This document shows, in pieces, positions 7,490 through 16,138 of a stretch of DNA of 64,000 nt. The DNA lies in the NCBI GenBank assembly GCA_017849575.1, contig JAFIGV010000015.1:371322-435321 (forward strand), written 5' to 3'. The position numbers and the translations under genes are program-made. Under the pieces are notes generated by a model. The model saw only the letters and a program-made list of their open reading frames with translations, searched no databases and was not told the DNA's origin. The first letter of the stretch is position 1. Every line of letters starts with the position of its first letter. Origin of the DNA: Flavipsychrobacter sp. GTDB lineage: Bacteria; Bacteroidota; Bacteroidia; Chitinophagales; Chitinophagaceae.

Positions 7490-8170
7490 ATGGGCAATTT
7501 AAGAAAATTAGCGGCAGTAGCAGGTTGGATATTCGTTTCTTGCAGCACAGTTCAAAAAGCAAATGCTCAAAATCCATCAAATTATTATCTCGAAGACCCA
7601 CGCACTTTTTATGCCGGGGTAATTCTGGGTGGTAATTTTTCGCAGGTTGATGGCGATAACTATGCCGGATATCATAAAGTAGGCCTCAATGTAGGGGGCA
7701 TTGTTTATACACAGCTCGCGGAGCATGTGGCCGTGAGTCTTGAAATTTTGTTTTCGCAAAAAGGTGCAAAGGGAAACAAGGAGCAAACGGCTACCACCGG
7801 CGCCAGCGGATTTCTGATCAATAAGTATCAGACTACGCTTAATTACGCCGAGATCCCAATTCAGATCAATTATTTCGACCGCAGGCGTAGTCATTTTGGC
7901 GGTGGGCTTTCGTATGCGCAGCTCATTACAGCTAAGGAAACGGCCACTACTTCTCCCGCATACACGGAAAATTTTGAGAAATATCCTTTTAAAAAGTCTG
8001 ACCTGAATTTTGTTTTAGGTGGAAGTCTTCACCTGATCAAAGGGTTGTTCTTCAATCTGAGATTTCAATATTCTCTGATCTCTATCCGCAATGATATACC
8101 GCCAGGATTCGGCGACCGCGGTCAACAGTTTAACAACATGTGGACTGCCCGGCTCATGTATCTTTTTTAG
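7490..8170 (+). CDS. outer-membrane beta-barrel protein (PorT-like family)
   Basis: A 226-residue exported protein. The start at 7490 gives a signal peptide (MGNLRKLAAVAGWIFVSC..., cleavage near KANAQ). The open frame begins far upstream at 7148, but that part is antisense to two genes and is not credible. Mature sequence alternates hydrophobic and polar residues, as in an 8-strand barrel of the outer-membrane beta-barrel domain family, with GVILGGNFSQVDGD, GYHKVGLNVGG and a terminal aromatic (MYLF). It is paralogous to the protein at 8430-9083. A cysteine at the signal end (VSCS) might instead make it a lipoprotein. Confidence 0.82.
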   Translation: MGNLRKLAAVAGWIFVSCSTVQKANAQNPSNYYLEDPRTFYAGVILGGNFSQVDGDNYAGYHKVGLNVGGIVYTQLAEHVAVSLEILFSQKGAKGNKEQTATTGASGFLINKYQTTLNYAEIPIQINYFDRRRSHFGGGLSYAQLITAKETATTSPAYTENFEKYPFKKSDLNFVLGGSLHLIKGLFFNLRFQYSLISIRNDIPPGFGDRGQQFNNMWTARLMYLF

Positions 8171-8277
8171 GAAGCGTCTTCTTCGTCACGGTTGCCATAA
8201 CGCAGATATCCCAGGCCATAAAACAGGGAGACAATCACCGGAGGAATGATCAGCGAAAGCCATAACATCTGATCCAT
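8167..8277 (-). CDS. 36-residue single-span membrane peptide
   Basis: On the minus strand an ATG at 8277 opens a 37-codon frame ending TAA at 8167-8169. It encodes MDQMLWLSLIIPPVIVSLFY followed by GLGYLRYGNRDEEDAS: a strong hydrophobic helix (about residues 4-24) with a short tail that is basic and then acidic. It overlaps the last four bases of the convergent barrel gene. The clean start, helix and charged tail suggest a real small protein, such as an accessory subunit of a membrane complex. Neighbours give no hint about which complex. No homologue is recognised. Confidence 0.5.
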   Translation of the reverse strand: MDQMLWLSLIIPPVIVSLFYGLGYLRYGNRDEEDAS

Positions 8278-8429
8278 CTTTTTACTTTGGGTAAGGAGCC
8301 TAAAAAACCGTGCTCAACCTGAGTAAGGGCGTTTGGATTTTACTTGTTCGCTGTCATTTCGGTTTTACAGCATAGAAGATTTTCGGTCCTCGCTAATTAA
8401 TCGGTATTTTGAAGAAATATTTTTCCACC

Positions 8430-9083
8430 ATGCGTTTTCGGCTTTCTCTATTGGTCTTATGCAGCCTGTTGTCGTCCTATGCTCTCATTGCTCAGGAAGA
8501 TATTTTCGGCAAGCAGACTTTTATGGGGGGTGTGACAATAGGGGGTAATGCCTCAGCATTGATGGGAGATGTGTACCCGGGTTATCATAAAGCCGGATTG
8601 AATATTGGCGCCGCGGTTTTTGCCAGGCTCTCCCCGATATTTGCCGCAAGCCTTGAGATCAGCTACAGTCAAAAAGGCTGCCGCGGCGTACGCGAAATTT
8701 ATAGCAACTATACGGGTCAGACTTTCGAAAAATACTATCTCAATCTCAACTACATGGAGATGCCTCTGTATGTTTACTTTACGGGTGGATCGAGGTTGTT
8801 TTTCGGTTTGGGTGTCTGCTACTCAAGGCTGATAAAAAGTAGGGAATGGATCAGTTCCGACCAGCCGTACAACATTGACAATAATCTGTACAGCTTTTTG
8901 AAAGATGACTGGTCCTACGGCGGCAACGTTAATTTTTCGCTTCCCAAAAAGTGGATCGTGAGTTTTCGTTATCAGCAGTCGTTTCAACCCATCCGGAGGG
9001 CTTACTACGTGCCGCTCAACCTTGGTACCGGCGATCAGTTCAACACATGGTTTACGCTGAGGCTTATCAAGGCCATTCCATAG
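8430..9083 (+). CDS. outer-membrane beta-barrel protein, paralogue of the gene at 7490
   Basis: A 217-residue exported protein with signal peptide MRFRLSLLVLCSLLSSYALIAQ and a beta-barrel mature domain. It shares with its neighbour at 7490 the order VTIGGNASALMGD / GYHKAGLNIG / SLEISYSQKG / LNYMEMPLYVYF and a barrel-closing C-terminus (FTLRLIKAIP), so the two arose by tandem duplication. A TTG seven codons upstream (8409) is in frame, but the ATG at 8430 gives the better signal peptide. The function is unknown; such porin-like proteins are common in the phylum. Confidence 0.85.
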   Translation: MRFRLSLLVLCSLLSSYALIAQEDIFGKQTFMGGVTIGGNASALMGDVYPGYHKAGLNIGAAVFARLSPIFAASLEISYSQKGCRGVREIYSNYTGQTFEKYYLNLNYMEMPLYVYFTGGSRLFFGLGVCYSRLIKSREWISSDQPYNIDNNLYSFLKDDWSYGGNVNFSLPKKWIVSFRYQQSFQPIRRAYYVPLNLGTGDQFNTWFTLRLIKAIP

Positions 9084-9091
9084 CAGAGGGG

Positions 9092-11047
9092 TTATTCCTG
9101 AATGCGTTTCAGGTTCATTTCTCTAACTGAGGAGACGATGATCGGATACTTTTCAAGGGTCACGTCAGAGGGATCAAGGCCAAAACCTCTTTCTTCCGAC
9201 AAGCTGATGCGTTTAAGCAGAAAATATCCCTTCATGATAAACTGGTCAAAGAAGGGTAGCTTGTTATCGCGCGAAAGAAACTTTTCCAAAACAATGAAGC
9301 GGAAATCTCCCATTACATTGTTCTTACTCAGTGATTCATAGCGGCTCACCACATTCACTTCTTTATTCATTACCAGGTCTTCCACTACTTTCCTAAACAT
9401 CATCTGAATGCGATGCTCTACCCGGAAGCCGAGGCGAAACTCCACACGAATAATCTCGTTGGGGATGATCGTTTGCACGGTGTACTCCATGGTGTACGGA
9501 TCGTCAAGTACGTCCACATGCACAAACCAATAGATGTCCGCACGCTTGGGTTTACGATAGAGAATAGAGTAGATGACCTTATGTTCTATTTCTTTTGGGT
9601 TGTTTGCGCTGGTGAGGTACACGAGATGTGTAGCATATTTCGGTATCGACCGGTCGTTGCTCAGCTCTTGTAATATCGGGATGTAGTCTTCGAGCCGTAC
9701 AAATTCCACGTACCGGTTCTTGATCTTTCGGGATTTAAACCATACCAGCATCACAAGGAAAAGACCACCACCCACAATCAGCGCTACATAACCACCATGC
9801 GGAAATTTTTCGAGGTTGGCAATAAGAAAAGAGAATTCGATGGTGAGAAATATCAGCAGATAGGTAACGATCCAGATAATGGGCACCCGCCTTATCAGCA
9901 TATAATAGGCAAACAGACAGGAGGTCATGATCATACACAGCGTGATGGCCAGACCGTAAGCAGCTTCCATGTTGGTAGCTTTTTGAAAAATCAGAACTAC
10001 CGATACACAGCCCGCAAAGAGCAACAGGTTGATGCCGGGTATAAACAACTGACCGCGTTCGAGGGTTGGATAGTTGATCTTCATCCTCGGCCAAAGATTG
10101 AGTTTGATGGCTTCGCTGATAAGCGTGAAGGATCCGGAAATTAACGCCTGACTGGCAATGATCGCCGCCAGTGTAGCAATGAGGATGCCGAAAAGAAGAA
10201 ACCACGAGGGCATCAATTCATAAAATGGATTCTTCACATTAGCATTCCAGATCACTCCTTTGTGATTGAGCATCCATGCACCCTGGCCCAAATAATTGAG
10301 GATAAGGCAGCTTTTTACAAATATCCACGACATACGGATGTTCGACCGGCCACAATGCCCCAGGTCGGAGTACAAAGCCTCGGCCCCTGTGGTACAGAGA
10401 AATACTGCGCCCAATATCCAGAAACCTTTAGGATAAACGGTCAGCAACTTAATAGCGTAGTAGGGATTGAAAGCCTTGAACACTGAAAGCTCATCGGTGA
10501 TATGAAACAAACCGAGGGCCGCCAGCATAGTAAACCACACCATCATCACCGGTCCGAAAAACTTGCCAATACTGGCCGTGCCAAACTGCTGGAAGAAAAA
10601 CAACCCCGTTAAGATGGCTAACACAATGTTTACAATGGTAATATCGCCGGCTTCGTGAAAGGCCGGAATGTTGCGGAGCCCCTCAATGGCCGAAGCCACC
10701 GAAATGGGGGGGGTAATCATTCCATCGGCTAGCAGCGCAGCGCCGCCAATCATAGCCGGAAAAGCGGTCCACTTGCCATGACGACGAATGAGGGCAAAAA
10801 GCGAGAAAATGCCACCTTCCCCTTTGTTGTCCGCCTTCAGCGTGAGCGTTACGTACTTGATGGTGGTTTGCAACGTAAGCGTCCATATAATGCAAGACAG
10901 CCCGCCAATGATCAGTAATTCACTGATTTGTTTGCCATTGCAAATGGCATTCATTACGTAGAGGGGAGAGGTTCCGATATCGCCGTAGATAATCCCAAGT
11001 GCTACTATGAGGCCGGCCAAGGAAGCCTTATGCGTGTGTTTTCCCAC
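9092..11047 (-). CDS. kup: KUP-family potassium uptake transporter
   Basis: A 651-residue K+:H+ symporter with about twelve transmembrane segments in the first 430 residues and a cytoplasmic C-terminal domain. The family signature GIIYGDIGTSPLYVMNAI is near residue 20, followed by TLTLKADNKGEGGIFSL and LLADGMITPPISVASAIEG. The long hydrophilic tail (about 440-651) is typical of Kup. The gene is convergent with the barrel gene at 8430 (8-base gap) and divergent from dusB. A TAACTTTG promoter box lies at 11084-11091. Confidence 0.96.
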   Translation of the reverse strand: MGKHTHKASLAGLIVALGIIYGDIGTSPLYVMNAICNGKQISELLIIGGLSCIIWTLTLQTTIKYVTLTLKADNKGEGGIFSLFALIRRHGKWTAFPAMIGGAALLADGMITPPISVASAIEGLRNIPAFHEAGDITIVNIVLAILTGLFFFQQFGTASIGKFFGPVMMVWFTMLAALGLFHITDELSVFKAFNPYYAIKLLTVYPKGFWILGAVFLCTTGAEALYSDLGHCGRSNIRMSWIFVKSCLILNYLGQGAWMLNHKGVIWNANVKNPFYELMPSWFLLFGILIATLAAIIASQALISGSFTLISEAIKLNLWPRMKINYPTLERGQLFIPGINLLLFAGCVSVVLIFQKATNMEAAYGLAITLCMIMTSCLFAYYMLIRRVPIIWIVTYLLIFLTIEFSFLIANLEKFPHGGYVALIVGGGLFLVMLVWFKSRKIKNRYVEFVRLEDYIPILQELSNDRSIPKYATHLVYLTSANNPKEIEHKVIYSILYRKPKRADIYWFVHVDVLDDPYTMEYTVQTIIPNEIIRVEFRLGFRVEHRIQMMFRKVVEDLVMNKEVNVVSRYESLSKNNVMGDFRFIVLEKFLSRDNKLPFFDQFIMKGYFLLKRISLSEERGFGLDPSDVTLEKYPIIVSSVREMNLKRIQE

Positions 11048-11083
11048 TATTCAGGGCGCTATGTTTAAGGATGATAGCGGGCG

Positions 11084-11091
11084 CAAAGTTA
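11084..11091 (-). promoter_or_regulatory. -7 promoter box for kup
   Basis: TAACTTTG on the minus strand, 36 bases upstream of the kup ATG, matches TAnnTTTG. No clear TTG element is found at the usual distance. Confidence 0.45.
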
Positions 11092-11187
11092 GGCGATTTG
11101 TTCTTATCCTTTCCGTGGAAGCGGTCTTAATTGTTCATTAGAAATAAGCAGTCCAAGCTTTAACAGTCAACTGAAAAGGAAGCGTCT

Positions 11188-11195
11188 TATTTTTG
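11188..11195 (+). promoter_or_regulatory. -7 promoter box for dusB
   Basis: TATTTTTG 17 bases before the dusB ATG matches TAnnTTTG. The predicted leader would be only about ten bases. Confidence 0.5.
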
Positions 11196-11212
11196 CGCCG
11201 CTCCTGAGAAAA

Positions 11213-12202
11213 ATGGTCAGAATAGAAAATATCGAGCTGGGTGCGTTTCCGTTGCTGCTCGCGCCAATGGAAGATGTAAGCGATCCTCCCTTCCGTGCTG
11301 TGTGCAAGGAGCAGGGCGCCGACCTGATGTACACAGAGTTTATTTCGTCGGAAGGGCTGATTCGGGATGCAATAAAGAGTCGCCAAAAGCTGGATATTTT
11401 TGACTACGAACGGCCTATCGGCATTCAGATTTTTGGGGGCGACGAAGAGGCGCTGGCACTTTCTGCCAGAATTATTGAGGCCACCCGGCCCGACTTGCTC
11501 GACATTAATTTTGGCTGCCCGGTAAAAAAAGTAGTGTGCAAGGGCGCTGGTGCAGGGGTGTTGAAAGACATAGACCTCATGGTGCGACTGACGCGGGCTG
11601 TGGTGAATAGTACTTCATTGCCCGTTACCGTCAAGACTCGATTGGGCTGGGATGAAAGCTCGAAAAATATAGAGGAGGTAGCCGAACGTCTGCAGGATGT
11701 GGGTATCAAGGCGCTGGCCATCCATGGTAGAACCCGTACACAGATGTATAAAGGCGAGGCCGACTGGACGCTTATCGGCAAGGTGAAAAACAATCCGCGC
11801 ATTCATATTCCGATTTTCGGCAACGGCGATATTGATAGTCCGCAAAAAGCACTGGAATACAAAAACCGATACGGTGTTGATGGTGTTATGATCGGGCGGG
11901 CGGCCATTGGCTATCCCTGGATCTTTCGTGAGATCAGACATTTTTTAGAATACGGCACTGAGCTGTCGCCACCTACCGTAGAAGAGCGCGTTGCTGCCTG
12001 TCGCAAGCATCTGCAGGGCTCTGTAGCCTGGAAGGGCGAAAAGCTGGGCACTCTGGAAATGCGCCGGCATTATGCCAACTATCTCAAAGGTCTTTCTCAT
12101 ATCAAAGAGTACCGAACGCGCCTGGTTACAGCAGGTAGCTCCGGCGAGGTGGAAGAGATTTTTCAGGAAATAACTGAGGTCTATACTGCAGTAGCGGGCT
12201 AA
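11213..12202 (+). CDS. dusB: tRNA-dihydrouridine synthase (DusB-like)
   Basis: A 329-residue FMN-dependent enzyme that reduces uridine to dihydrouridine in tRNA D-loops. The TIM barrel opens with PLLLAPMEDVSDPPFRAV. The catalytic cysteine lies in GAGAGVL-adjacent KKVVCKGAG, the NFGCPVKK motif precedes it, and VTVKTRLGWD, AIHGRTRTQMYKG and PIFGNGDI (FMN phosphate binding) follow. A C-terminal helical domain begins near residue 245. Length is normal. It is convergent with lgt, overlapping it by four bases, and has a TAnnTTTG box just upstream. Confidence 0.95.
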   Translation: MVRIENIELGAFPLLLAPMEDVSDPPFRAVCKEQGADLMYTEFISSEGLIRDAIKSRQKLDIFDYERPIGIQIFGGDEEALALSARIIEATRPDLLDINFGCPVKKVVCKGAGAGVLKDIDLMVRLTRAVVNSTSLPVTVKTRLGWDESSKNIEEVAERLQDVGIKALAIHGRTRTQMYKGEADWTLIGKVKNNPRIHIPIFGNGDIDSPQKALEYKNRYGVDGVMIGRAAIGYPWIFREIRHFLEYGTELSPPTVEERVAACRKHLQGSVAWKGEKLGTLEMRRHYANYLKGLSHIKEYRTRLVTAGSSGEVEEIFQEITEVYTAVAG

Positions 12203-13491
12203 TCCAAACGCGCCTTCGACATTTTTCCCCACACTAGTATCCCGGCGCCCAGCAACACGAGCAGGGCCGAGATGATTTCAGCCTGAGTAGGGTGGAGAAA
12301 GCCCCAGTCATATTTGTAGTTTACACGGATTTTTTCTACCAGAAACCGCTCCAGCCCGTTAAGGATCAGGTAAATACCAAAGAGCTGCAGCGGAAAGCTC
12401 ATCTTTTTCCTCATCAGCCAAAGCCCAAAAAACAGCGCGATGCAGGTGATGGCTTCATACAGCGGCGTAGGAAAAACTCCTACCGGCAATACGCTGCAAT
12501 ATTCACCAAAGCAGTTAGCCAAAGCCATTCCCTCATTATTTACATTGTGCGGATAGTTCATGGCAAAAAGCCACTGAGGCATCCACGAGGGAGCGGCGGC
12601 ATAGCTGTGGGTTATATGCTGAAGATCGCCGAATTCGCGTAGCATGCGTGCATAAAATGTAGGATCCTGACGCAGCGCATCTAAGTAAGCCCCCGGTGCA
12701 GCGTGATGCAATGTGCCGCTCAGGTCGGTAATATAAGCACTGTTAAAAATGCCCCAGTCGCCATCGCCTGCAAAGTGACAGCCAAACCGGCCAATGCCGT
12801 AGGCCAGCATCAGCGCTGGTCCGAAAGAATCCACCAGATGCCTGATGGGCACATGATGTTTGCGGGCATAATAGGCAATGGCAATACCTGCTGTGATAAG
12901 CCCGCCGTAAAAGGTGAGCCCGGAAGAGGAAAGCAGATTTTCTACCGGGTTGCGAACGAAATCGTCCCAGGTCTCAAAAGCATTGAAAATTTTGGCACCG
13001 GCAAGCCCTGCCACCATAGCGATCACCACAAATTCGGTGATGCGCTGATGCGGAAAAACGGCGACCCGCTTTTGTTGGGGCTCCGGCAGTTGGTCTTTTT
13101 TCTTTTCCGCATACTTTACGTAGCCCATAATGAGCGCACCGAGAATTCCGGCAATAAAATTTCCCTGCAGCGAAAAAACATAACCCATGGGATTGGGAGA
13201 TATTTCGCGCCAGTATCCAAAAAATCCACCAATCTTATACCCCAGTATAAAACCGGTAAGCGCCGCCCAGAAAATTTCGGAAGCAGAGGCGGGTTTGCCG
13301 ATCTCTATAGTTTCAAACTCAGGCAGCATCAGTCCCATCTGCTCTTTACGCTTAAGGTCGCTTACCAACACAAAAGCCGCAGCCAGAAAGGCGAGCGCCA
13401 CAAAAAGCCCGAAAGTTTTAAAGAGTCCTAACCATTCGGGAGCGTCAATACCAAAAAGATTCTGTAGCAGATAATGGAAGTCCGGATACAT
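12199..13491 (-). CDS. lgt: prolipoprotein diacylglyceryl transferase, extended form
   Basis: A 430-residue integral membrane enzyme that transfers diacylglycerol from phosphatidylglycerol to the lipobox cysteine of prolipoproteins. The catalytic region has HVPIRHLVDSFGPAL and AYGIGRFGCHFAGDGDWG (the Lgt signature with its essential Arg and Gly-Asp) and a late PLYEAI motif. At 430 residues it is far longer than the roughly 280-300 of E. coli Lgt. The extra length is an N-terminal stretch with an added helix and a linker around residues 40-160. Long Lgt forms occur in Bacteroidota. The abundance of lipoproteins in this window fits its role. Confidence 0.93.
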   Translation of the reverse strand: MYPDFHYLLQNLFGIDAPEWLGLFKTFGLFVALAFLAAAFVLVSDLKRKEQMGLMLPEFETIEIGKPASASEIFWAALTGFILGYKIGGFFGYWREISPNPMGYVFSLQGNFIAGILGALIMGYVKYAEKKKDQLPEPQQKRVAVFPHQRITEFVVIAMVAGLAGAKIFNAFETWDDFVRNPVENLLSSSGLTFYGGLITAGIAIAYYARKHHVPIRHLVDSFGPALMLAYGIGRFGCHFAGDGDWGIFNSAYITDLSGTLHHAAPGAYLDALRQDPTFYARMLREFGDLQHITHSYAAAPSWMPQWLFAMNYPHNVNNEGMALANCFGEYCSVLPVGVFPTPLYEAITCIALFFGLWLMRKKMSFPLQLFGIYLILNGLERFLVEKIRVNYKYDWGFLHPTQAEIISALLVLLGAGILVWGKMSKARLD

Positions 13492-13561
13492 AGCGGGCGT
13501 AAAACTAAGCGGATTCGGCGAATGCTACAGGAAGCAATTTCAAAATAAATAGCAAAGACAT

Positions 13562-14443
13562 TTACTGCAGTTGCTCGATCACTTCCAATGAGTGCCGGAT
13601 CATATGATCGATAGCAGTACCCGCATCTGCAGAAAAATTCTTGCTTACACGGTTGGCCACCACAGTGTTAATACTCATGCACCGGTGCCCGAGCAGCTTT
13701 CCCAATCCGTAGATGGCCGAGGTTTCCATTTCAAAATTAGTGATGCGCCTGCCCTCGTGTTGAAATGTCGTCAGTTTGTCTATCAATTGCGGAAAGGCCA
13801 CCGGGCCGCGCAATACCCGACCTTGCGGACCGTAAAAGCCCGGACAGGTGATGGTAATGCCTTTTACGTATCCCTCTTTAAACTGTAATAGCACTTCGTC
13901 AGACCCTTCAGCGATATAGGGCGATATCACCGCATTGTGCAAGCCCGTATGTTCATTGAAAGCAGCCAGGATTTTTTCTTCCTCATCCGTTTGCCCTCGA
14001 TCGTAATAATGGAGAAGATTGTCGAGGCCGATGCCGTGTGTGGATATCACCAGCCGATCTACTGGCACGTCGGCCTGCAGCGAGCCGCAGGTACCCATTC
14101 TGATAATGGTCAGCGATCGGGTTTCTGATTTCGGTAACCGGCTGCTGAAATCAATATTCGCGAGTGCATCGAGTTCATTGAGTACAATATCAATATTGTC
14201 CGGACCAATGCCCGTGCCCACTACCGTAATCCTTTTTTTACCTAACCATCCTGTGTGCGAAACAAATTCTCTGTGCTGTGCTTTATGTTCAATCCGGTCG
14301 AAATACTTAGAAACATGCTGCACACGATCCGGATCGCCAACGGTGATGACGGTGTCGGCCAACTGTTCGGGTGTAAGGTCTATATGATAAATGCTGCCTT
14401 TGTCGGTAATGATCAGTTCAGAATCTCCAATAGGTTGTTGCAT
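13562..14443 (-). CDS. nucleoside phosphorylase (uridine phosphorylase-like)
   Basis: A 293-residue phosphorylase of the PNP/UDP family, which splits a nucleoside with phosphate into base and ribose 1-phosphate in pyrimidine or purine salvage. Visible motifs are VITVGDPDRVQHVSKYFD near the N-terminus (phosphate site), VVGTGIGPDNIDIVLNEL, a central RMGTCGSLQ, and FEMETSAIYGL (the E-M-E nucleoside-binding segment). It appears closer to uridine phosphorylases than to PNP, but substrate choice cannot be read with certainty. The ATG at 14443 is the first in frame. The divergent EVE gene starts 305 bases away. Confidence 0.88.
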   Translation of the reverse strand: MQQPIGDSELIITDKGSIYHIDLTPEQLADTVITVGDPDRVQHVSKYFDRIEHKAQHREFVSHTGWLGKKRITVVGTGIGPDNIDIVLNELDALANIDFSSRLPKSETRSLTIIRMGTCGSLQADVPVDRLVISTHGIGLDNLLHYYDRGQTDEEEKILAAFNEHTGLHNAVISPYIAEGSDEVLLQFKEGYVKGITITCPGFYGPQGRVLRGPVAFPQLIDKLTTFQHEGRRITNFEMETSAIYGLGKLLGHRCMSINTVVANRVSKNFSADAGTAIDHMIRHSLEVIEQLQ

Positions 14444-14748
14444 ATCCTTTCATTTTAATTGCTGTAAAGAAACAACTTTCACAGCGTTCTCATGGTGTCT
14501 GCAATCATTCACCTTAAAACGGGAGGGTCTGTTTTTGCCTAAACTACAGCCTGCCAAAATTGGTAACAAACCTTAGCGTGTTTCAACCCATTTCGCCATC
14601 ATCGACACGGGGCTAGCAATGGGCTCGTGGTGTTAAGCCGGCTAAGCGGCAAGGAAATCATTTTTGCTTTGTCCCTGGTGCGCTCATGGAGGGTGTTCGG
14701 ATTTTCGGCTAACTAAAATAATTTTACTGCCGTTAAAATCGTTTGCAG
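14444..14748. other. divergent intergenic region
   Basis: About 300 bases separate the start of the nucleoside phosphorylase (minus) from the start of the EVE gene (plus). No open frame of note, RNA, repeat or exact TAnnTTTG box was found, so promoters for both genes are presumed here but not located. Confidence 0.4.
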
Positions 14749-15156
14749 ATGAACTATTGGCTGGTAAAATCGGAGCCATTTAAATATAGCTGGGACCAAT
14801 TCGCCGCTGAGGGCAAAACCATTTGGGACGGTGTACGGAACTACGCCGCGCGTAATAATCTTCGCGCCATGAAAAAGGGAGACAAGGCGTTGTTTTATCA
14901 TAGCAACGAGGGGCTCGCCATAGTTGGTATTGCTGAGGTAAGCAAAGAAGCTTATCAGGACCCTACAACGGATGATACAAATTGGGTAGTAGTGGAACTG
15001 AAGCCCTGGAAACCACTAAAGAAACCCGTTTCACTTGCCGACATCAAGGCAGAACCGGAACTGGCAGACATGGATTTGGTACGGCTATCAAGGTTGTCGG
15101 TTGGCGCTGTAAAAGAAAAGGAATATCGAAAAATTCTGAAAATGGCAGGTATGTGA
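14749..15156 (+). CDS. EVE domain-containing protein
   Basis: A 135-residue single-domain EVE protein, a PUA/YTH-like fold that in related proteins binds modified bases in DNA or RNA. It begins MNYWLVKSEPFKYSWDQF, with the typical WDGVRNYAARNNLRAMKKGD (binding-pocket strand and loop) and FYHSNEGLAIVGIAEV. Length matches the stand-alone family. A TTG two codons earlier is in frame, but the ATG gives the usual N-terminus. It is a solitary gene, convergent with the hydroxylase gene and one base from its stop, with no restriction or defence genes nearby, so a housekeeping RNA role is as likely as any. Confidence 0.93.
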   Translation: MNYWLVKSEPFKYSWDQFAAEGKTIWDGVRNYAARNNLRAMKKGDKALFYHSNEGLAIVGIAEVSKEAYQDPTTDDTNWVVVELKPWKPLKKPVSLADIKAEPELADMDLVRLSRLSVGAVKEKEYRKILKMAGM

Positions 15157-15157
15157 A

Positions 15158-16105
15158 TCAGAGCACTTCTTCCATTTTTTTATGCCTCTTGTTTAGCGTG
15201 GCCGCGTGTGGCTGGTGCTTCCGCTTATTCCATTCCTTCCGGAGTTGCTTCGTAGTCAGGCTGCTGCCGTCATGGCTCCATCCGGGCGGTTGAAACAAAT
15301 ATCCCAGTTTATGCCTGAGTGAGGTTTTCTTTTTAAGGTCTTTGGCGATGGCCGACCATTCGTGAAAAATCACCTTTACGGGGTGGTACGGATGGGCCAA
15401 GGGTTTGGTTAGTCCATATACGGGTTTTTCGTCCGGTTTTTCCGCAGCAAAAGTCCCGAAAAAACGATCCCATATGATCAGTACCATGCCCATGTTTTTA
15501 TCGAGGTACGGAATATTGCTGGCATGATGCACACGGTGGTGCGAAGGCGTTACGAAGATAAGTTCCACCCAGCGAGGAAGATTCCTGATGCCCTGAGTGT
15601 GTACGAGTATGCCATAGGTCTGCGTCAGGGCATACATAAAAAAGATGTCGAGCGGTTGAAACCCAAGCAGGGCCAGCGGTATAAAGTACAGATATCTGTA
15701 AAAGGGCATGAGTACCGATGACCGGAAACCTGTGGTCAGGTTATATTCTTCCGAAGAATGATGGGTGACATGCACAGCCCAAAAAATGCGCACATGATGA
15801 TCTACAAAATGTTCGAGCCAAAACAGCAGGTCTTCTGAAAGAAAGAGAACAGTCCAGTACAGCACCGGGTGCCAGTGAACGGGTACATGAAACTGAAAGA
15901 AAAAAATGAGCACGGCAAAGGCCACACCACGCAGCAAAAGGTCTATCCCCGCATTGGTAAGATTGAGGTAGATATTGAGCAGTGTTTCTTTAACGCTATA
16001 GAACTTCCAACCGTGAAAATTGCTCAGAATGATTTCTAACGGAATCAAAAGGGCATAGATAGGGATGGAAAGCAGTAGGAGTATATGTTGGTGCAGTTCA
16101 TTCAT
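15158..16105 (-). CDS. sterol desaturase / fatty acid hydroxylase family membrane protein
   Basis: A 315-residue membrane protein with four or more hydrophobic segments and the di-iron histidine motifs of the fatty acid hydroxylase superfamily: WLEHFVDHHVR (about residue 98), HVTHHSSEEYN (about 112) and SHHRVHHASN (about 190). Such enzymes hydroxylate or desaturate lipids; in Bacteroidota some members act on sterol-like or sphingolipid chains, and the substrate here is unknown. Its ATG is only a few bases after the T-run of the frr terminator, so it is either expressed by readthrough or from a promoter inside frr. Confidence 0.9.
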   Translation of the reverse strand: MNELHQHILLLLSIPIYALLIPLEIILSNFHGWKFYSVKETLLNIYLNLTNAGIDLLLRGVAFAVLIFFFQFHVPVHWHPVLYWTVLFLSEDLLFWLEHFVDHHVRIFWAVHVTHHSSEEYNLTTGFRSSVLMPFYRYLYFIPLALLGFQPLDIFFMYALTQTYGILVHTQGIRNLPRWVELIFVTPSHHRVHHASNIPYLDKNMGMVLIIWDRFFGTFAAEKPDEKPVYGLTKPLAHPYHPVKVIFHEWSAIAKDLKKKTSLRHKLGYLFQPPGWSHDGSSLTTKQLRKEWNKRKHQPHAATLNKRHKKMEEVL

Positions 16106-16108
16106 GCA

Positions 16109-16138
16109 TAAAAAAAAGACAGGCGTTTCAGCCGTCTT
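16109..16138 (-). terminator. intrinsic terminator overlapping the frr stop codon
   Basis: On the minus strand AAGAC-GGC / GCC-(bulge T)-GTCTT forms a stem that starts within the frr stop codon and is followed by eight T residues, ending four bases before the ATG of the hydroxylase gene. Confidence 0.75.

Noticed and set aside
7148..7490. Long N-terminal extension of the barrel gene at 7490
   Set aside because: It runs antisense to two convincing minus-strand genes (6393-7160 and 7163-7471), while the ATG at 7490 gives a proper signal peptide.
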